This document shows, piece by piece, positions 51,032 to 60,991 of a DNA stretch of 64,000 nucleotides. Position 1 is the first letter of the stretch, and every line of letters begins with the position of its first letter. Made by a program: the position numbers and the translations under genes. The notes beneath the pieces were generated by a model that did no database searches, had not been told where the DNA came from, and worked only from the letters and a program-made list of their open reading frames with translations. This DNA comes from Bacteroides sp. ET71 (GTDB lineage: Bacteria; Bacteroidota; Bacteroidia; Bacteroidales; Bacteroidaceae), in NCBI RefSeq assembly GCF_023336905.1, contig NZ_JAMBLS010000002.1, positions 124,001-188,000 of the forward strand, read 5' to 3'.

Positions 51032-53242
51032 ATGATGAAAATAGCTTTCCTTGCCCTGTGTCTGCTGCTGTCCGTAGGAAGCCAGGCACAGACAGTCATA
51101 GAAACACCTACGCAGACACAGCCAACCGCTTTTGCCATCGTCATAGACAACGCCACATACCGTGCAACGCGCAATGCCGTCATGCAGTACAGAGATGCCG
51201 TGCAACAAGATGGTTTGGCTGCCTACATCGTCCGAGGCGACTGGAAGAACCCGGATGAAGTAAAAACAGACATTGCCAAAGTCTATCGGCAGGCCCCTGC
51301 CTTGGAAGGCATTGTGCTGGTGGGAGACATCCCCGTGGCCATGATTCGCAACGCACAACACATGACCACCGCTTTCAAAATGAACGAAACGACGTTCCCC
51401 TTTCCGCAATCGTCCGTACCCAGCGACCGGTTCTACGATGACCTGCACCTGAAGTTCAAGTTCATCCGGCAGGACAGTGTAGCTCCGCACCTGTTTTATT
51501 ACGAACTGGCAGAAGACAGTCCGCAGACATTGAATCCCACGTTCTACTCAGCGCGAATCAAGTATCCTGAAGCCTGGGGCGGAGACAAATACCAGGCCAT
51601 TGCAGATTTCTTGGAGAAAGCCGCCCGCCTCAAGCAGCAACAGAAGACCAACCGCCTGGATGAAGTAGTGTCCTTCAACGGAGGTTCCTACAACTCCGAC
51701 TGCCTCGTTGCCTGGATGGACGAAGAAAAAGCTTACCGCGAAAACTTCCCCTTAGCCTTCCGCAACAGCACGTCGTTCAAGCACTGGAACTTCCGCATGG
51801 ACAACGCCATGAAGTACAGCCTTTTCGACGAACTGCAACGCCCGGAGGCAGACCTCTTTATGTTCCACGAACACGGACTGCCTACTCAGCAGCTCATCAA
51901 CAACGAACCCGTAGGAGACTCGTTCGGCTCGCGTCATGCCTTGTTCAAAAACGCCCTCTACCACCAAGTGCGCGAAGCCGTGGAAGAAGGTGAAAACGAA
52001 GACTCGCTGATTCTGGCCTTCACCCATAAGTACCACCTGACTGCCCCATTCTGGAAAGAGCTGCACGACGATGCCTTCTGGCAAACTGACTCGACAAGCT
52101 ATGCCGACATGTACATCAACCCAGCCGACTTGCGAGGGAAAGAAACCCGGCCGACCTTCGTCATGTTCGACGCCTGCTACAATGGTTCTTTCCACGAATC
52201 GGATTACCTGGCAGCCTACTATCTGTTCAACAACGGCACGACCGCCGTGACCCAGGGCAATACACGCAACGTGCTGCAAGACCGATGGACCATCGAAATG
52301 ATAGGACTGCTGTCGCACGGCGTACGCGTAGGGCAATACAACCGCCTGATAGCCACGCTGGAAGGGCACCTGCTGGGTGATCCTACGGTACGTTTTTCTC
52401 CGTTGGAAAAAGACTGTACGCTGAGCACAGACATCACGCTGCGCCAGGATGACATTGCTTATTGGCAGACCTTGCTTGAGGCTCCGTATGCCGATGTGCA
52501 GAGCCTGGCTTTGCGCATGATAGCCGATGCCGACCCCGACCGTCAGTTTTCCAAGCAGTTGCTGCACATATTTCGCCACACGCCTTTCAACACCGTACGC
52601 ATGGAGGCGCTGAAACTCCTAAGCCGATACAACAACGCTGACTTCACAGAAGCGGTGGCAGAAGGTCTGGAAGATGCCTACGAACTGGTGGCCCGGCAGA
52701 GTGCCAACTATGCCGGAGAGATTGGCGATACCGGCCGGCTGCTGAAACCCTACATACGTGCATGCATCGAAGATACCGAACGTCAACGGGTGAACTACCT
52801 GCTGAGCACGGGGCTGCCCCTCTTCCCACAAAGTGCCGTACAGGAAGCCATAGAAAACTACTATGCCTCCACCTACCGGCTGGATGCACCAGAAGAAAAG
52901 GCCGCCGTCCTGAAAGGTGTCGCCGCCCAGTTTGCCCGCGTAAAGCGCAACAACCAACGCATTTCCGACCCGTCCTTGTCTCCGAACAAGCGTATCTCGG
53001 CCATCCGCCTGCTGCGCAACAATCCGTATCACCCCTACGTAGAGCAATACCTGCAGGTGCTGCAAGATGAAGCCACACCCACCGAAGTACGCGTCGCCCT
53101 GGCCGAAGCGTTGGGTTGGTTCATCCACTCCGTCCGCCGGACAGACATCGCAAAGACCTGCCGCACCCTGCTCCAAACGCAGCAGCCCGAAGCACTGCGA
53201 CAGGAACTGATACAGACGCTCGGACGACTGGAACAACCGTAA
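51032..53242 (+). CDS. Gingipain-fold (C25) peptidase with HEAT repeats, paralogue 2
   Basis: A 736-residue protein from the ATG at 51032 (51035 also possible); the open frame back to 50900 overlaps paralogue 1 and is unlike the family. A signal peptide (to SQAQ) is followed by the same fold: FMFHEHGLP (His279, His281) and VMFDACYNGSF (Cys382). The first strand-HG motif is altered: FNGGSY replaces YTGHGS, losing that His. HEAT-like helices end the protein. It starts 2 bp after the stop of paralogue 1, so they are cotranscribed. Confidence 0.82.
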   Translation: MMKIAFLALCLLLSVGSQAQTVIETPTQTQPTAFAIVIDNATYRATRNAVMQYRDAVQQDGLAAYIVRGDWKNPDEVKTDIAKVYRQAPALEGIVLVGDIPVAMIRNAQHMTTAFKMNETTFPFPQSSVPSDRFYDDLHLKFKFIRQDSVAPHLFYYELAEDSPQTLNPTFYSARIKYPEAWGGDKYQAIADFLEKAARLKQQQKTNRLDEVVSFNGGSYNSDCLVAWMDEEKAYRENFPLAFRNSTSFKHWNFRMDNAMKYSLFDELQRPEADLFMFHEHGLPTQQLINNEPVGDSFGSRHALFKNALYHQVREAVEEGENEDSLILAFTHKYHLTAPFWKELHDDAFWQTDSTSYADMYINPADLRGKETRPTFVMFDACYNGSFHESDYLAAYYLFNNGTTAVTQGNTRNVLQDRWTIEMIGLLSHGVRVGQYNRLIATLEGHLLGDPTVRFSPLEKDCTLSTDITLRQDDIAYWQTLLEAPYADVQSLALRMIADADPDRQFSKQLLHIFRHTPFNTVRMEALKLLSRYNNADFTEAVAEGLEDAYELVARQSANYAGEIGDTGRLLKPYIRACIEDTERQRVNYLLSTGLPLFPQSAVQEAIENYYASTYRLDAPEEKAAVLKGVAAQFARVKRNNQRISDPSLSPNKRISAIRLLRNNPYHPYVEQYLQVLQDEATPTEVRVALAEALGWFIHSVRRTDIAKTCRTLLQTQQPEALRQELIQTLGRLEQP

Positions 53243-53249
53243 CACTTTG

Positions 53250-53341
53250 TTCGGTTCAACCGAACCGAGCCTTTCGAGCCAATCGAACCGAGCCTTTCGA
53301 CTCAATCGAACCGAGCCTTTCGAACCAATCGAACAAGAAAG
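53250..53341. repeat. Four-unit 23-bp dyad array between peptidase paralogues 2 and 3
   Basis: Units start at 53250, 53273, 53296 and 53319. Each opens with a 15-bp dyad: TTCGG-TTCAA-CCGAA in unit 1, then TTCGA-N5-TCGAA in units 2-4, followed by CCGAGCCT spacer. The paired change G-C to A-T in the arms keeps the dyad intact. It fills the intergenic gap. Confidence 0.92.
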
Positions 53342-53377
53342 ACATAAAATAATCTCACTAAAAATAACCTATTGAAT

Positions 53378-55588
53378 ATGAAACAACCATTATCCATTCT
53401 ACTACTTGCCTTAGGCATCAGCCTTCAAGCACAAGCTCAACAAGTCATCCGCCCCGTGGTGAAGACCCCTACCACCTTCGCCATCGTAGTGGATTCCACC
53501 AGTTACGAACAAGCCAAAGACGCCCTGACGGCCTACAAACAAAGCATCGAAGCCGACGGGCTGGGCACCTACCTGCTGATAGACAACTGGGCATCGCCCG
53601 AAGACATCCGGCAATGGCTGGTGAAGCTCCATGCCGACAAAACGCCCCTGGAAGGCTGCGTGCTGGTGGGCGACATACCCATACCCATGCTGCGCGACGC
53701 GCAACACCTGACCTCGGCCTTCAAGATGGACCAAAAGCGCGACTGGAAAGAATCGAGTGTCCCCTCCGACCGCTACTATGACGACTTCGGGCTGAAGTTC
53801 GATTTCCTCAAACAAGACGCCGACCAGCCACTGTACTTCTACTACTCCCTGCGCGCCGACTCCAAACAATACCTCTCTCCCGACATCTACTCGGCACGCA
53901 TCAAACCCCTCGAGCTGGAAGGCACAGACAAATACCAGCTCCTGCGCGACTACTTGCAAAAAGTGGTTGCAGAAAAAAGAGACAATGCCTCTAACGTGGT
54001 AGACAACCTTAGCATGGGACGCGGCCACGGCTACAATTCGGAAGACCCATTAGCCTGGTCCGGCGAACAAATAGCCCTGCGCGAACAGTTTCCCAAACTC
54101 TTCCAACCAGGAGGTACTGTCAAGTTCTTCGAATTCGATTCCGAATTTCCCATCAAGAACACCTATCTGAACGAAGTACAAAGCAAAGGTCTCGACATCA
54201 TGCTTTTCCACCACCACGGCGCCCCCGACACCCAATACCTCAACGGATATGAGAACGTCAGCGCCGCCCAGCCCAGCATTGAGAATGTCAAGCGTTTCCT
54301 GCGCAGCAAAGTACCTTCCATGGCCCGTAAGAAAGGAAAAGAAGCAGCCATCGACTACTATATGAAATCCTATGGAGTGCCCCGCGAATGGTGCGAAGAA
54401 GCCTTCGACCCTGCCAAACAAGAAGAAGACTCGCTGTTCAACCTTACGCTCGACATCTATACCACAGACATCCACCCTCTGAAACCACAAGCACGCTTCA
54501 TCATGTTTGACGCCTGCTTCAACGGCTCATTCTACGAGAAAGACTACATAGCCGGGGCCTACCTCTTCAACTCCGGAAAAACCATCGCCACCCAAGGAGG
54601 CACCGTCAACACCATCCAAGACAAGTGGCCCGACGAATTTCTGGGACTGCTGGCAGCAGGCATGCGCATCGGACAGTTCAACCGCCTCGTGTGCTTCCTC
54701 GAAAACCACATCATGGGAGACCCGACATTCCACTTCGCCAACAACTCCTTGCCAGGCTTCGACGTAAACCAAGCCCTCGTCCTGAAAGAAGGCGACCTGA
54801 AGTTCTGGAAGAAACAACTGGCGAAGAATCCCCTGCCCGACATGCAGGCCCTTGCCCTGCGCGAACTGGCCAAAGGCGGACAAAAGGACATGCCATCGCT
54901 GTTGGAACACACCTATTTTCACTCCGGCAACTTTGTTGTACGCCTCGAAGCCATGCGCCTGCTCGCCCTCAACTATCCCGAGCAAGCCATAAAAGTCTTG
55001 CAAGCCGCTATCAACGACAGCTATGAACTAATCCGCCGTTTTGCAGCCGAATACATCGAAAAAAATGCCGACCCACAACTGGTACCCGCTTTCATCCAAG
55101 CCTACATCAGCCGCAACCACGAAACACGCCTGATGTTCAAAATCCAATCAGGACTCTCAGCTTTCGAACCCGAAGTCCTGCTGGCAGAAATAGACCGGCA
55201 AATCAAAGACAAAATCTTTTACAACGCCGCTTATGTCGAACAACTGAAAAAACAAATCACCAATTCTGCCAAAGGCAAACAAAGAGACTTGGATGAACTG
55301 GCAGACCCGACAGCCAAGCCCAGCCGCCAACGCCTGGACATCGTGGTCTTCCGCAACCACCCCAGCGCATCGGCCATCGACCCTCTCCTGAAGTTCATTG
55401 CTGATGACACACGAGACAAACAACTCCGCCTCAGTGCCATCGAAACACTTGGATGGTTTAACGAAAACTATCGCCGCCAGGAAATCATCAGTGGCCTGCA
55501 AAACATCTCAACCGACGACCCGGACTTGCAGAACGAAATAAAGAAAACTATACGCCGCCTCAGCCCGGACGGAAACACCCACGAATAA
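53378..55588 (+). CDS. Gingipain-fold (C25) peptidase with HEAT repeats, paralogue 3
   Basis: A 736-residue protein from the ATG at 53378; an upstream TTG at 53372 is less likely. A signal peptide (to AQAQ) precedes the same core: GRGHGYNSE (first strand-HG), IMLFHHHGAPDTQYL (His278-280) and IMFDACFNGSFYEKDYIAG (Cys380). The C-terminal part is HEAT-like (LALRELAKGGQKDMPSLLEH, LIRRFAAEYIEKNADPQLVPAFIQAYI). It is the last gene of the cluster, ending in a hairpin. It lacks a T9SS C-terminal domain, like the other two. Confidence 0.82.
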   Translation: MKQPLSILLLALGISLQAQAQQVIRPVVKTPTTFAIVVDSTSYEQAKDALTAYKQSIEADGLGTYLLIDNWASPEDIRQWLVKLHADKTPLEGCVLVGDIPIPMLRDAQHLTSAFKMDQKRDWKESSVPSDRYYDDFGLKFDFLKQDADQPLYFYYSLRADSKQYLSPDIYSARIKPLELEGTDKYQLLRDYLQKVVAEKRDNASNVVDNLSMGRGHGYNSEDPLAWSGEQIALREQFPKLFQPGGTVKFFEFDSEFPIKNTYLNEVQSKGLDIMLFHHHGAPDTQYLNGYENVSAAQPSIENVKRFLRSKVPSMARKKGKEAAIDYYMKSYGVPREWCEEAFDPAKQEEDSLFNLTLDIYTTDIHPLKPQARFIMFDACFNGSFYEKDYIAGAYLFNSGKTIATQGGTVNTIQDKWPDEFLGLLAAGMRIGQFNRLVCFLENHIMGDPTFHFANNSLPGFDVNQALVLKEGDLKFWKKQLAKNPLPDMQALALRELAKGGQKDMPSLLEHTYFHSGNFVVRLEAMRLLALNYPEQAIKVLQAAINDSYELIRRFAAEYIEKNADPQLVPAFIQAYISRNHETRLMFKIQSGLSAFEPEVLLAEIDRQIKDKIFYNAAYVEQLKKQITNSAKGKQRDLDELADPTAKPSRQRLDIVVFRNHPSASAIDPLLKFIADDTRDKQLRLSAIETLGWFNENYRRQEIISGLQNISTDDPDLQNEIKKTIRRLSPDGNTHE

Positions 55589-55612
55589 AGCAGCCCGACT
55601 GATATCAACAAA

Positions 55613-55652
55613 AATAGCGGGCTACCTTCCTCACCGAAGATAGCCCGCTATT
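55613..55652. terminator. Hairpin ending the peptidase cluster and the cbpAM unit
   Basis: The perfect 12-bp arms AATAGCGGGCTA (55613-55624) and their complement (55641-55652) lie between convergent genes. T tracts are weak, so termination is probable but not certain. Confidence 0.7.
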
Positions 55653-55684
55653 ATCATCACTCCTTATCTATTCTATATCCGCAC

Positions 55685-55981
55685 TCAAAAGTCCTCGCCA
55701 AAGAACCGCAACCTACTGCGCAGATTATCTATTTCACATTGCATCTCTCTCATCTGCTCCAACAAATGGTGAATGGCATCGATGCCTTCAATATTGATAT
55801 CCAAGTCATAATACATACGGCTATAACGCTCTACGTCCGGCAACTGAGAAAACGGCAAACAACGCTCCCCATCTGCCATTTGGGTACCAATCAGATCCCA
55901 GCTTTCCAGAAGATCTATGAATGAAGGTTCTATGTGACATTTATCACAATAATCCGTTACTATAATCATATCGTTTCGCAT
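55685..55981 (-). CDS. cbpM: Chaperone modulator CbpM
   Basis: A 98-residue protein (the ATG at 55969 is a possible shorter start). CbpM inhibits the CbpA co-chaperone by binding its J domain. A short MerR-like/helical region contains CHIEPSFIDLLESWDLIG, followed by a two-helix coil (MYYDLDINIEGIDAIHHLLEQMREM, then LRSRLRFF). It lies 16 bp after cbpA, the normal pairing. Confidence 0.85.
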   Translation of the reverse strand: MRNDMIIVTDYCDKCHIEPSFIDLLESWDLIGTQMADGERCLPFSQLPDVERYSRMYYDLDINIEGIDAIHHLLEQMREMQCEIDNLRSRLRFFGEDF

Positions 55982-55997
55982 GGTGTCATTCCTCCTA

Positions 55998-56954
55998 TCA
56001 ATTCAAGTTCTTAATCTGTTGCAACAAGTCGCGCTGACGTTCACTCAAATGCTCAGGCAGATGAACCTGATAAGTGACAATCAAATCACCCGCTTGCCCT
56101 TCTTGCTTATACATCGGGAAGCCTTTACCCTTCAAGCGGACTTTACTGCCTGGCTGCGTACCCGGCTTAACTATCAGCTTCACCTGACCATCCAACGTGT
56201 TCACCAACTGCTCTCCACCCAGCAAAGCCGTGTAGAGGTCAATAGTGACATTCTCATACAAATCATCTCCTTGACGTCGGAATACCGGGTCATCCTCAAT
56301 GACGAAAGTGATATACAAGTCCCCTGCCGGGCCCCCGTTCATACCCTCTGCGCCATAGCCTTTCAGTTTAATGACTTGACCATCGGCCACACCCGCCGGA
56401 ATAGTAATTCGCACCTGTTTACCGTTGATGTTCAGCACCTCTTTGTGCGTATGCGCCGCATCACGCAAAGTCAAATGCAACTCCGACTGATAGTCCTGCC
56501 CACGGAAACCTCGCTGTGAGCCGGCACTTCTCCGTCCCGTCCTGTGTCCAAACAGTTCTTCGAAGAAATCCGAGAAACCGTCTGCACCATGACCCGAAAA
56601 CTCTTGTCCATCCGATGAATACCAATAAGTGCCGTTCCCATCCGTATGGAATCCCTGATTACCCGAACCAAAGCCACCGAATCCCCCTCGGGCTTGCTGA
56701 GCCTTTCTTTGGGCTTCAAACTCTTCAGCATGCTTCCAGTTCTCACCATATTCGTCATACTTCTTACGCTTCTCCGGATCACTCAGCACTTCGTTGGCCT
56801 CATTAATCGCTTGAAACTTCTCCTTGGCCGTAGGATCATTCGGATTCAAATCTGGATGATACTTGCGGGCCAACTTACGAAAAGCCTTCTTAATATCATC
56901 CTGAGATGCCGTTTTGTCCACTCCAAGTACTTTATAATAATCAATATATGCCAT
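55998..56954 (-). CDS. cbpA: DnaJ-class co-chaperone CbpA
   Basis: A 318-residue type II J protein. The J domain has [17 protein letters not shown], the HPD motif in RKYHPDLNP and [15 protein letters not shown] Gly/Phe-rich linker follows (about 85-150), then two beta-rich substrate-binding domains ([42 protein letters not shown]). No zinc finger. It stimulates DnaK in protein folding. Cotranscribed with cbpM. Confidence 0.93.
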   Translation of the reverse strand: MAYIDYYKVLGVDKTASQDDIKKAFRKLARKYHPDLNPNDPTAKEKFQAINEANEVLSDPEKRKKYDEYGENWKHAEEFEAQRKAQQARGGFGGFGSGNQGFHTDGNGTYWYSSDGQEFSGHGADGFSDFFEELFGHRTGRRSAGSQRGFRGQDYQSELHLTLRDAAHTHKEVLNINGKQVRITIPAGVADGQVIKLKGYGAEGMNGGPAGDLYITFVIEDDPVFRRQGDDLYENVTIDLYTALLGGEQLVNTLDGQVKLIVKPGTQPGSKVRLKGKGFPMYKQEGQAGDLIVTYQVHLPEHLSERQRDLLQQIKNLN

Positions 56955-57033
56955 AGTTCATAGTTTTAGCTAACGCAAGGTTAAATGCAAAATATGCACC
57001 AACCTGCCTTTTTAATCGTTAAAATAGTCAAAT

Positions 57034-58053
57034 TCAGAAACAAGACTTCACATCACGCACGAATGTCGCAATGTCTTCATCTGTCGTATCAAATGAAGTA
57101 ACCAGACGGATTTCGTTGGCAGCCTCGTTCCAGAAATAAAAGAAATATTTCTGCAACAACCGGTCAATAACAGGACGGGGCAACGTCAGAAAAAGCTGAT
57201 TACTCTCCACCGGCTGTGTGAAATGCACCTCTGGCAAATCTTTCAAAGCAACATACAGCTTTTGAGCCATCCTGTTGGCATGAGTGGCATTCTTCCGCCA
57301 TAGCTCATCGGTCAGATACGCCGTAAACTGACATGACAGAAAACGGAGTTTCGATGCCAATTGTGCCGACTGCTTACGCACAAAGCGAGCTTTGTCTTTT
57401 AATGCAGGGTTAAAAATAACCGCACACTCACCCATCATCAAGCCATTTTTCGTACCGCCAAAACTCAACACATCCACTCCGCAATCCACCGTCATTTCTC
57501 TAAAGCTCTTCTCCAGGGCAACACAGGCATTGGCCAAACGGGCTCCATCCATATGCAGAAACATGCCATACGGATGAATCATATCCGCCAAAGCACGGAT
57601 TTCCTCCGGCTTATAAACAGTACCCAGCTCGGTGCACTGCGAAATATAGACAACTCCCGGTTGCGAATGATGCTGTTCGCCAAAATTGCAAAGATAAGGA
57701 CGAAGCAATTCAGGAGTCAGCTTACCATCCGGAGTCAAGATTGGACGAATCTGACATCCTGTCATGCGAACCGGCGCTCCACACTCATCTACATAGATAT
57801 GGGCAGTCTCCGCGCAAAGAATAGAGTTGTAAGGCGACGTACACAATTGCAAAGCCACGACATTGCTGCCTGTACCGTTAAACACAAACAAAGGCTCACA
57901 ATCCGGTGTAAAGGCTTCCCGGATTTTCTGTACTGCCTCTTCCGTCCAAGGGTCGTCACCATAACCAACGGCATGATTCTGATTGGCCCTGTTCAAAGCC
58001 TCCATGACCAAAGGGTGAACTCCCGAATTATTGTCTGATGCAAAACTTCTCAT
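57034..58053 (-). CDS. ltaE: Low-specificity L-threonine aldolase
   Basis: A 339-residue fold-type I PLP enzyme that cleaves threonine (and allo-threonine) to glycine and acetaldehyde. SFASDNNSGVHP starts it, VFNGTGSNVVALQL and the PLP Lys202 in VLSFGGTKNGLMMGE are family hallmarks, and HMDGARLANA holds the PLP-Asp. Length is normal. The gene stands alone between cbpA and groEL. The ATG at 58053 follows a spacer rich in inverted repeats. Confidence 0.92.
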   Translation of the reverse strand: MRSFASDNNSGVHPLVMEALNRANQNHAVGYGDDPWTEEAVQKIREAFTPDCEPLFVFNGTGSNVVALQLCTSPYNSILCAETAHIYVDECGAPVRMTGCQIRPILTPDGKLTPELLRPYLCNFGEQHHSQPGVVYISQCTELGTVYKPEEIRALADMIHPYGMFLHMDGARLANACVALEKSFREMTVDCGVDVLSFGGTKNGLMMGECAVIFNPALKDKARFVRKQSAQLASKLRFLSCQFTAYLTDELWRKNATHANRMAQKLYVALKDLPEVHFTQPVESNQLFLTLPRPVIDRLLQKYFFYFWNEAANEIRLVTSFDTTDEDIATFVRDVKSCF

Positions 58054-58076
58054 AGTTGTTCTTAAATGATAATTTG

Positions 58077-58197
58077 GCGGGCTTTGCCCGCAGTGGTTAA
58101 TGATAAATGGTTAATGGTTAATACGTGACAAAATGGCTCATGTACAGACTATTAACCACTTATCATTAACCATTGACCATTGTGTGCTCCGCGCACA
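58077..58197. repeat. Cluster of inverted repeats upstream of ltaE
   Basis: Three nested elements lie here. GCGGGC-TTT-GCCCGC (58077-58091) is a hairpin. A 21-bp inverted repeat with one mismatch (58095-58115 against 58151-58171) is built of GGTTAATGATAA-like words. A further small hairpin lies at 58183-58197. It resembles a miniature mobile-element relic or a composite terminator, but no target duplication was identified. Confidence 0.7.
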
Positions 58198-58256
58198 TAA
58201 ATTCCCATTTCCCTGCAAAGAAAACAATATTCCCACACATACAGAACAAATGGTAC

Positions 58257-58291
58257 AAAAAACCGCGGCTCCTCTAAAAGAAACCGCGGTT
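58257..58291 (-). terminator. Terminator of groESL
   Basis: The arms AACCGCGG (58261-58268) and CCGCGGTT (58284-58291) pair. On the minus strand six T residues follow. It ends 35 bp beyond the groEL stop. Confidence 0.85.
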
Positions 58292-58325
58292 CTTATAAAT
58301 ATGAAGACCTAAGGGAAATCCGTCA

Positions 58326-59966
<1,641 letters not shown>

Positions 59967-60008
59967 TCAGTTTTTTTAAGTTCGTTAAGTTATTAAATGA
60001 ATTGCAGA

Positions 60009-60281
60009 TTATCCCAATACAGCAAGCACATCGCTCTGACGCATGATAAGGTATTTTGTTCCGTCCAGCTCCAGTTCCGTACCGGCATACTTGCCATACA
60101 ACACTTGGTCACCGACTTTCAATACCATTTCTTCGTCTTTCGTTCCCGTACCGGCTGCTACGACTTCACCTCTCAACGGTTTTTCTTTAGCGGTGTCAGG
60201 AATGATAATGCCACCGATTGTCTTTTCTTCTGCAGGTGCAGGGAGTATCAGCACTCTGTCTGCCAATGGTTTAATGTTCAT
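60009..60281 (-). CDS. groES: Co-chaperonin GroES (Hsp10)
   Basis: A 90-residue protein. [31 protein letters not shown] has the mobile loop ([13 protein letters not shown]); [27 protein letters not shown] follows. It caps GroEL. It is the first gene of the operon. A repeated 12-bp motif lies upstream. Confidence 0.97.
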   Translation of the reverse strand: MNIKPLADRVLILPAPAEEKTIGGIIIPDTAKEKPLRGEVVAAGTGTKDEEMVLKVGDQVLYGKYAGTELELDGTKYLIMRQSDVLAVLG

Positions 60282-60340
60282 AATTTTACATTTTTATATT
60301 GTTATACATATTTGTTCTATGAATAATGATGTATTCATAT

Positions 60341-60391
60341 CTTGCGTGCCAAACGCAAGCGGTAAACATACTACGAAAAGCGTGCCAAACG
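60341..60391. promoter_or_regulatory. Candidate operator upstream of groES: repeated GCGTGCCAAACG
   Basis: The 12-mer GCGTGCCAAACG occurs at 60344-60355 and 60380-60391. The first copy is inside a perfect 7-bp dyad, CTTGCGT-GCCAA-ACGCAAG (60341-60359). Neither a CIRCE element nor a TAnnTTTG box is visible. Position suggests heat-shock control by an unknown factor. Confidence 0.55.
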
Positions 60392-60955
60392 AGTAAGCGA
60401 CATATTTGTCAGGATGAGAAGTGACAAAAAGGCAGAAGAATATGACGTTTTGAAGCGGTACTATCCCTAAAAACTATTTTATTTTTCCATGCTTAAAGCC
60501 CCAGCCCGACAAAATTCCATATTAAGTCCACATGGAGAAAAACAGGGCAAAACAGCGGCAAGCAGTCGCAAATTGGCAATCACAAGTACCTGATTTTCAA
60601 ATAATATACTTAAACAAACGAAGAAATAGACTATTACGTTTAGTCCTTATTGGAGTAAATTTGCACCACAACTGTACATCATCGGAGGGAGCGTTAACGA
60701 GATGACTATGCAGAGAACCGACAGCCATTTGACGAAATAAAACATCGCCATACACTCAAAGAGGTTGGCGATGTCGCGGAAGGTCGGTATGATTGGAAGA
60801 TTGAGAGAGGACATGAACAAGAAATATCAATGTGAAAAACGGAAATGCTTTCTATCCTATACAAAAAAACTATTTTTACCTATGTTTATTACCTTATCAG
60901 ATGGTTTTCATTTTGGAATAAAAAACTACTCAATTTTGATAGCGGATAAAAGTTT
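60392..60955. other. Intergenic stretch with a promoter-like box, a short peptide frame and a hairpin
   Basis: TAAATTTG at 60656-60663 matches the -7 consensus. Beyond it GGAGGGAG and an ATG at 60692 open a 12-codon frame ending in TAA. CATCGCCA (60743-60750) pairs with TGGCGATG (60766-60773). No longer gene is supported. It looks like a truncated gene start or degraded DNA. Confidence 0.4.
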
Positions 60956-60991
60956 TTGCGTTATTTTGCAATAAAAATAAATATTAGATTT

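Noticed and set aside
32282-53341. CRISPR arrays
   Set aside because: The 22-23-bp units are contiguous with no unique spacers, and no cas genes are present.
60282-60420. CIRCE or sigma-54 element before groES
   Set aside because: Neither the TTAGCACTC-N9-GAGTGCTAA dyad nor a TGGCACG-N4-TTGC arrangement is present.
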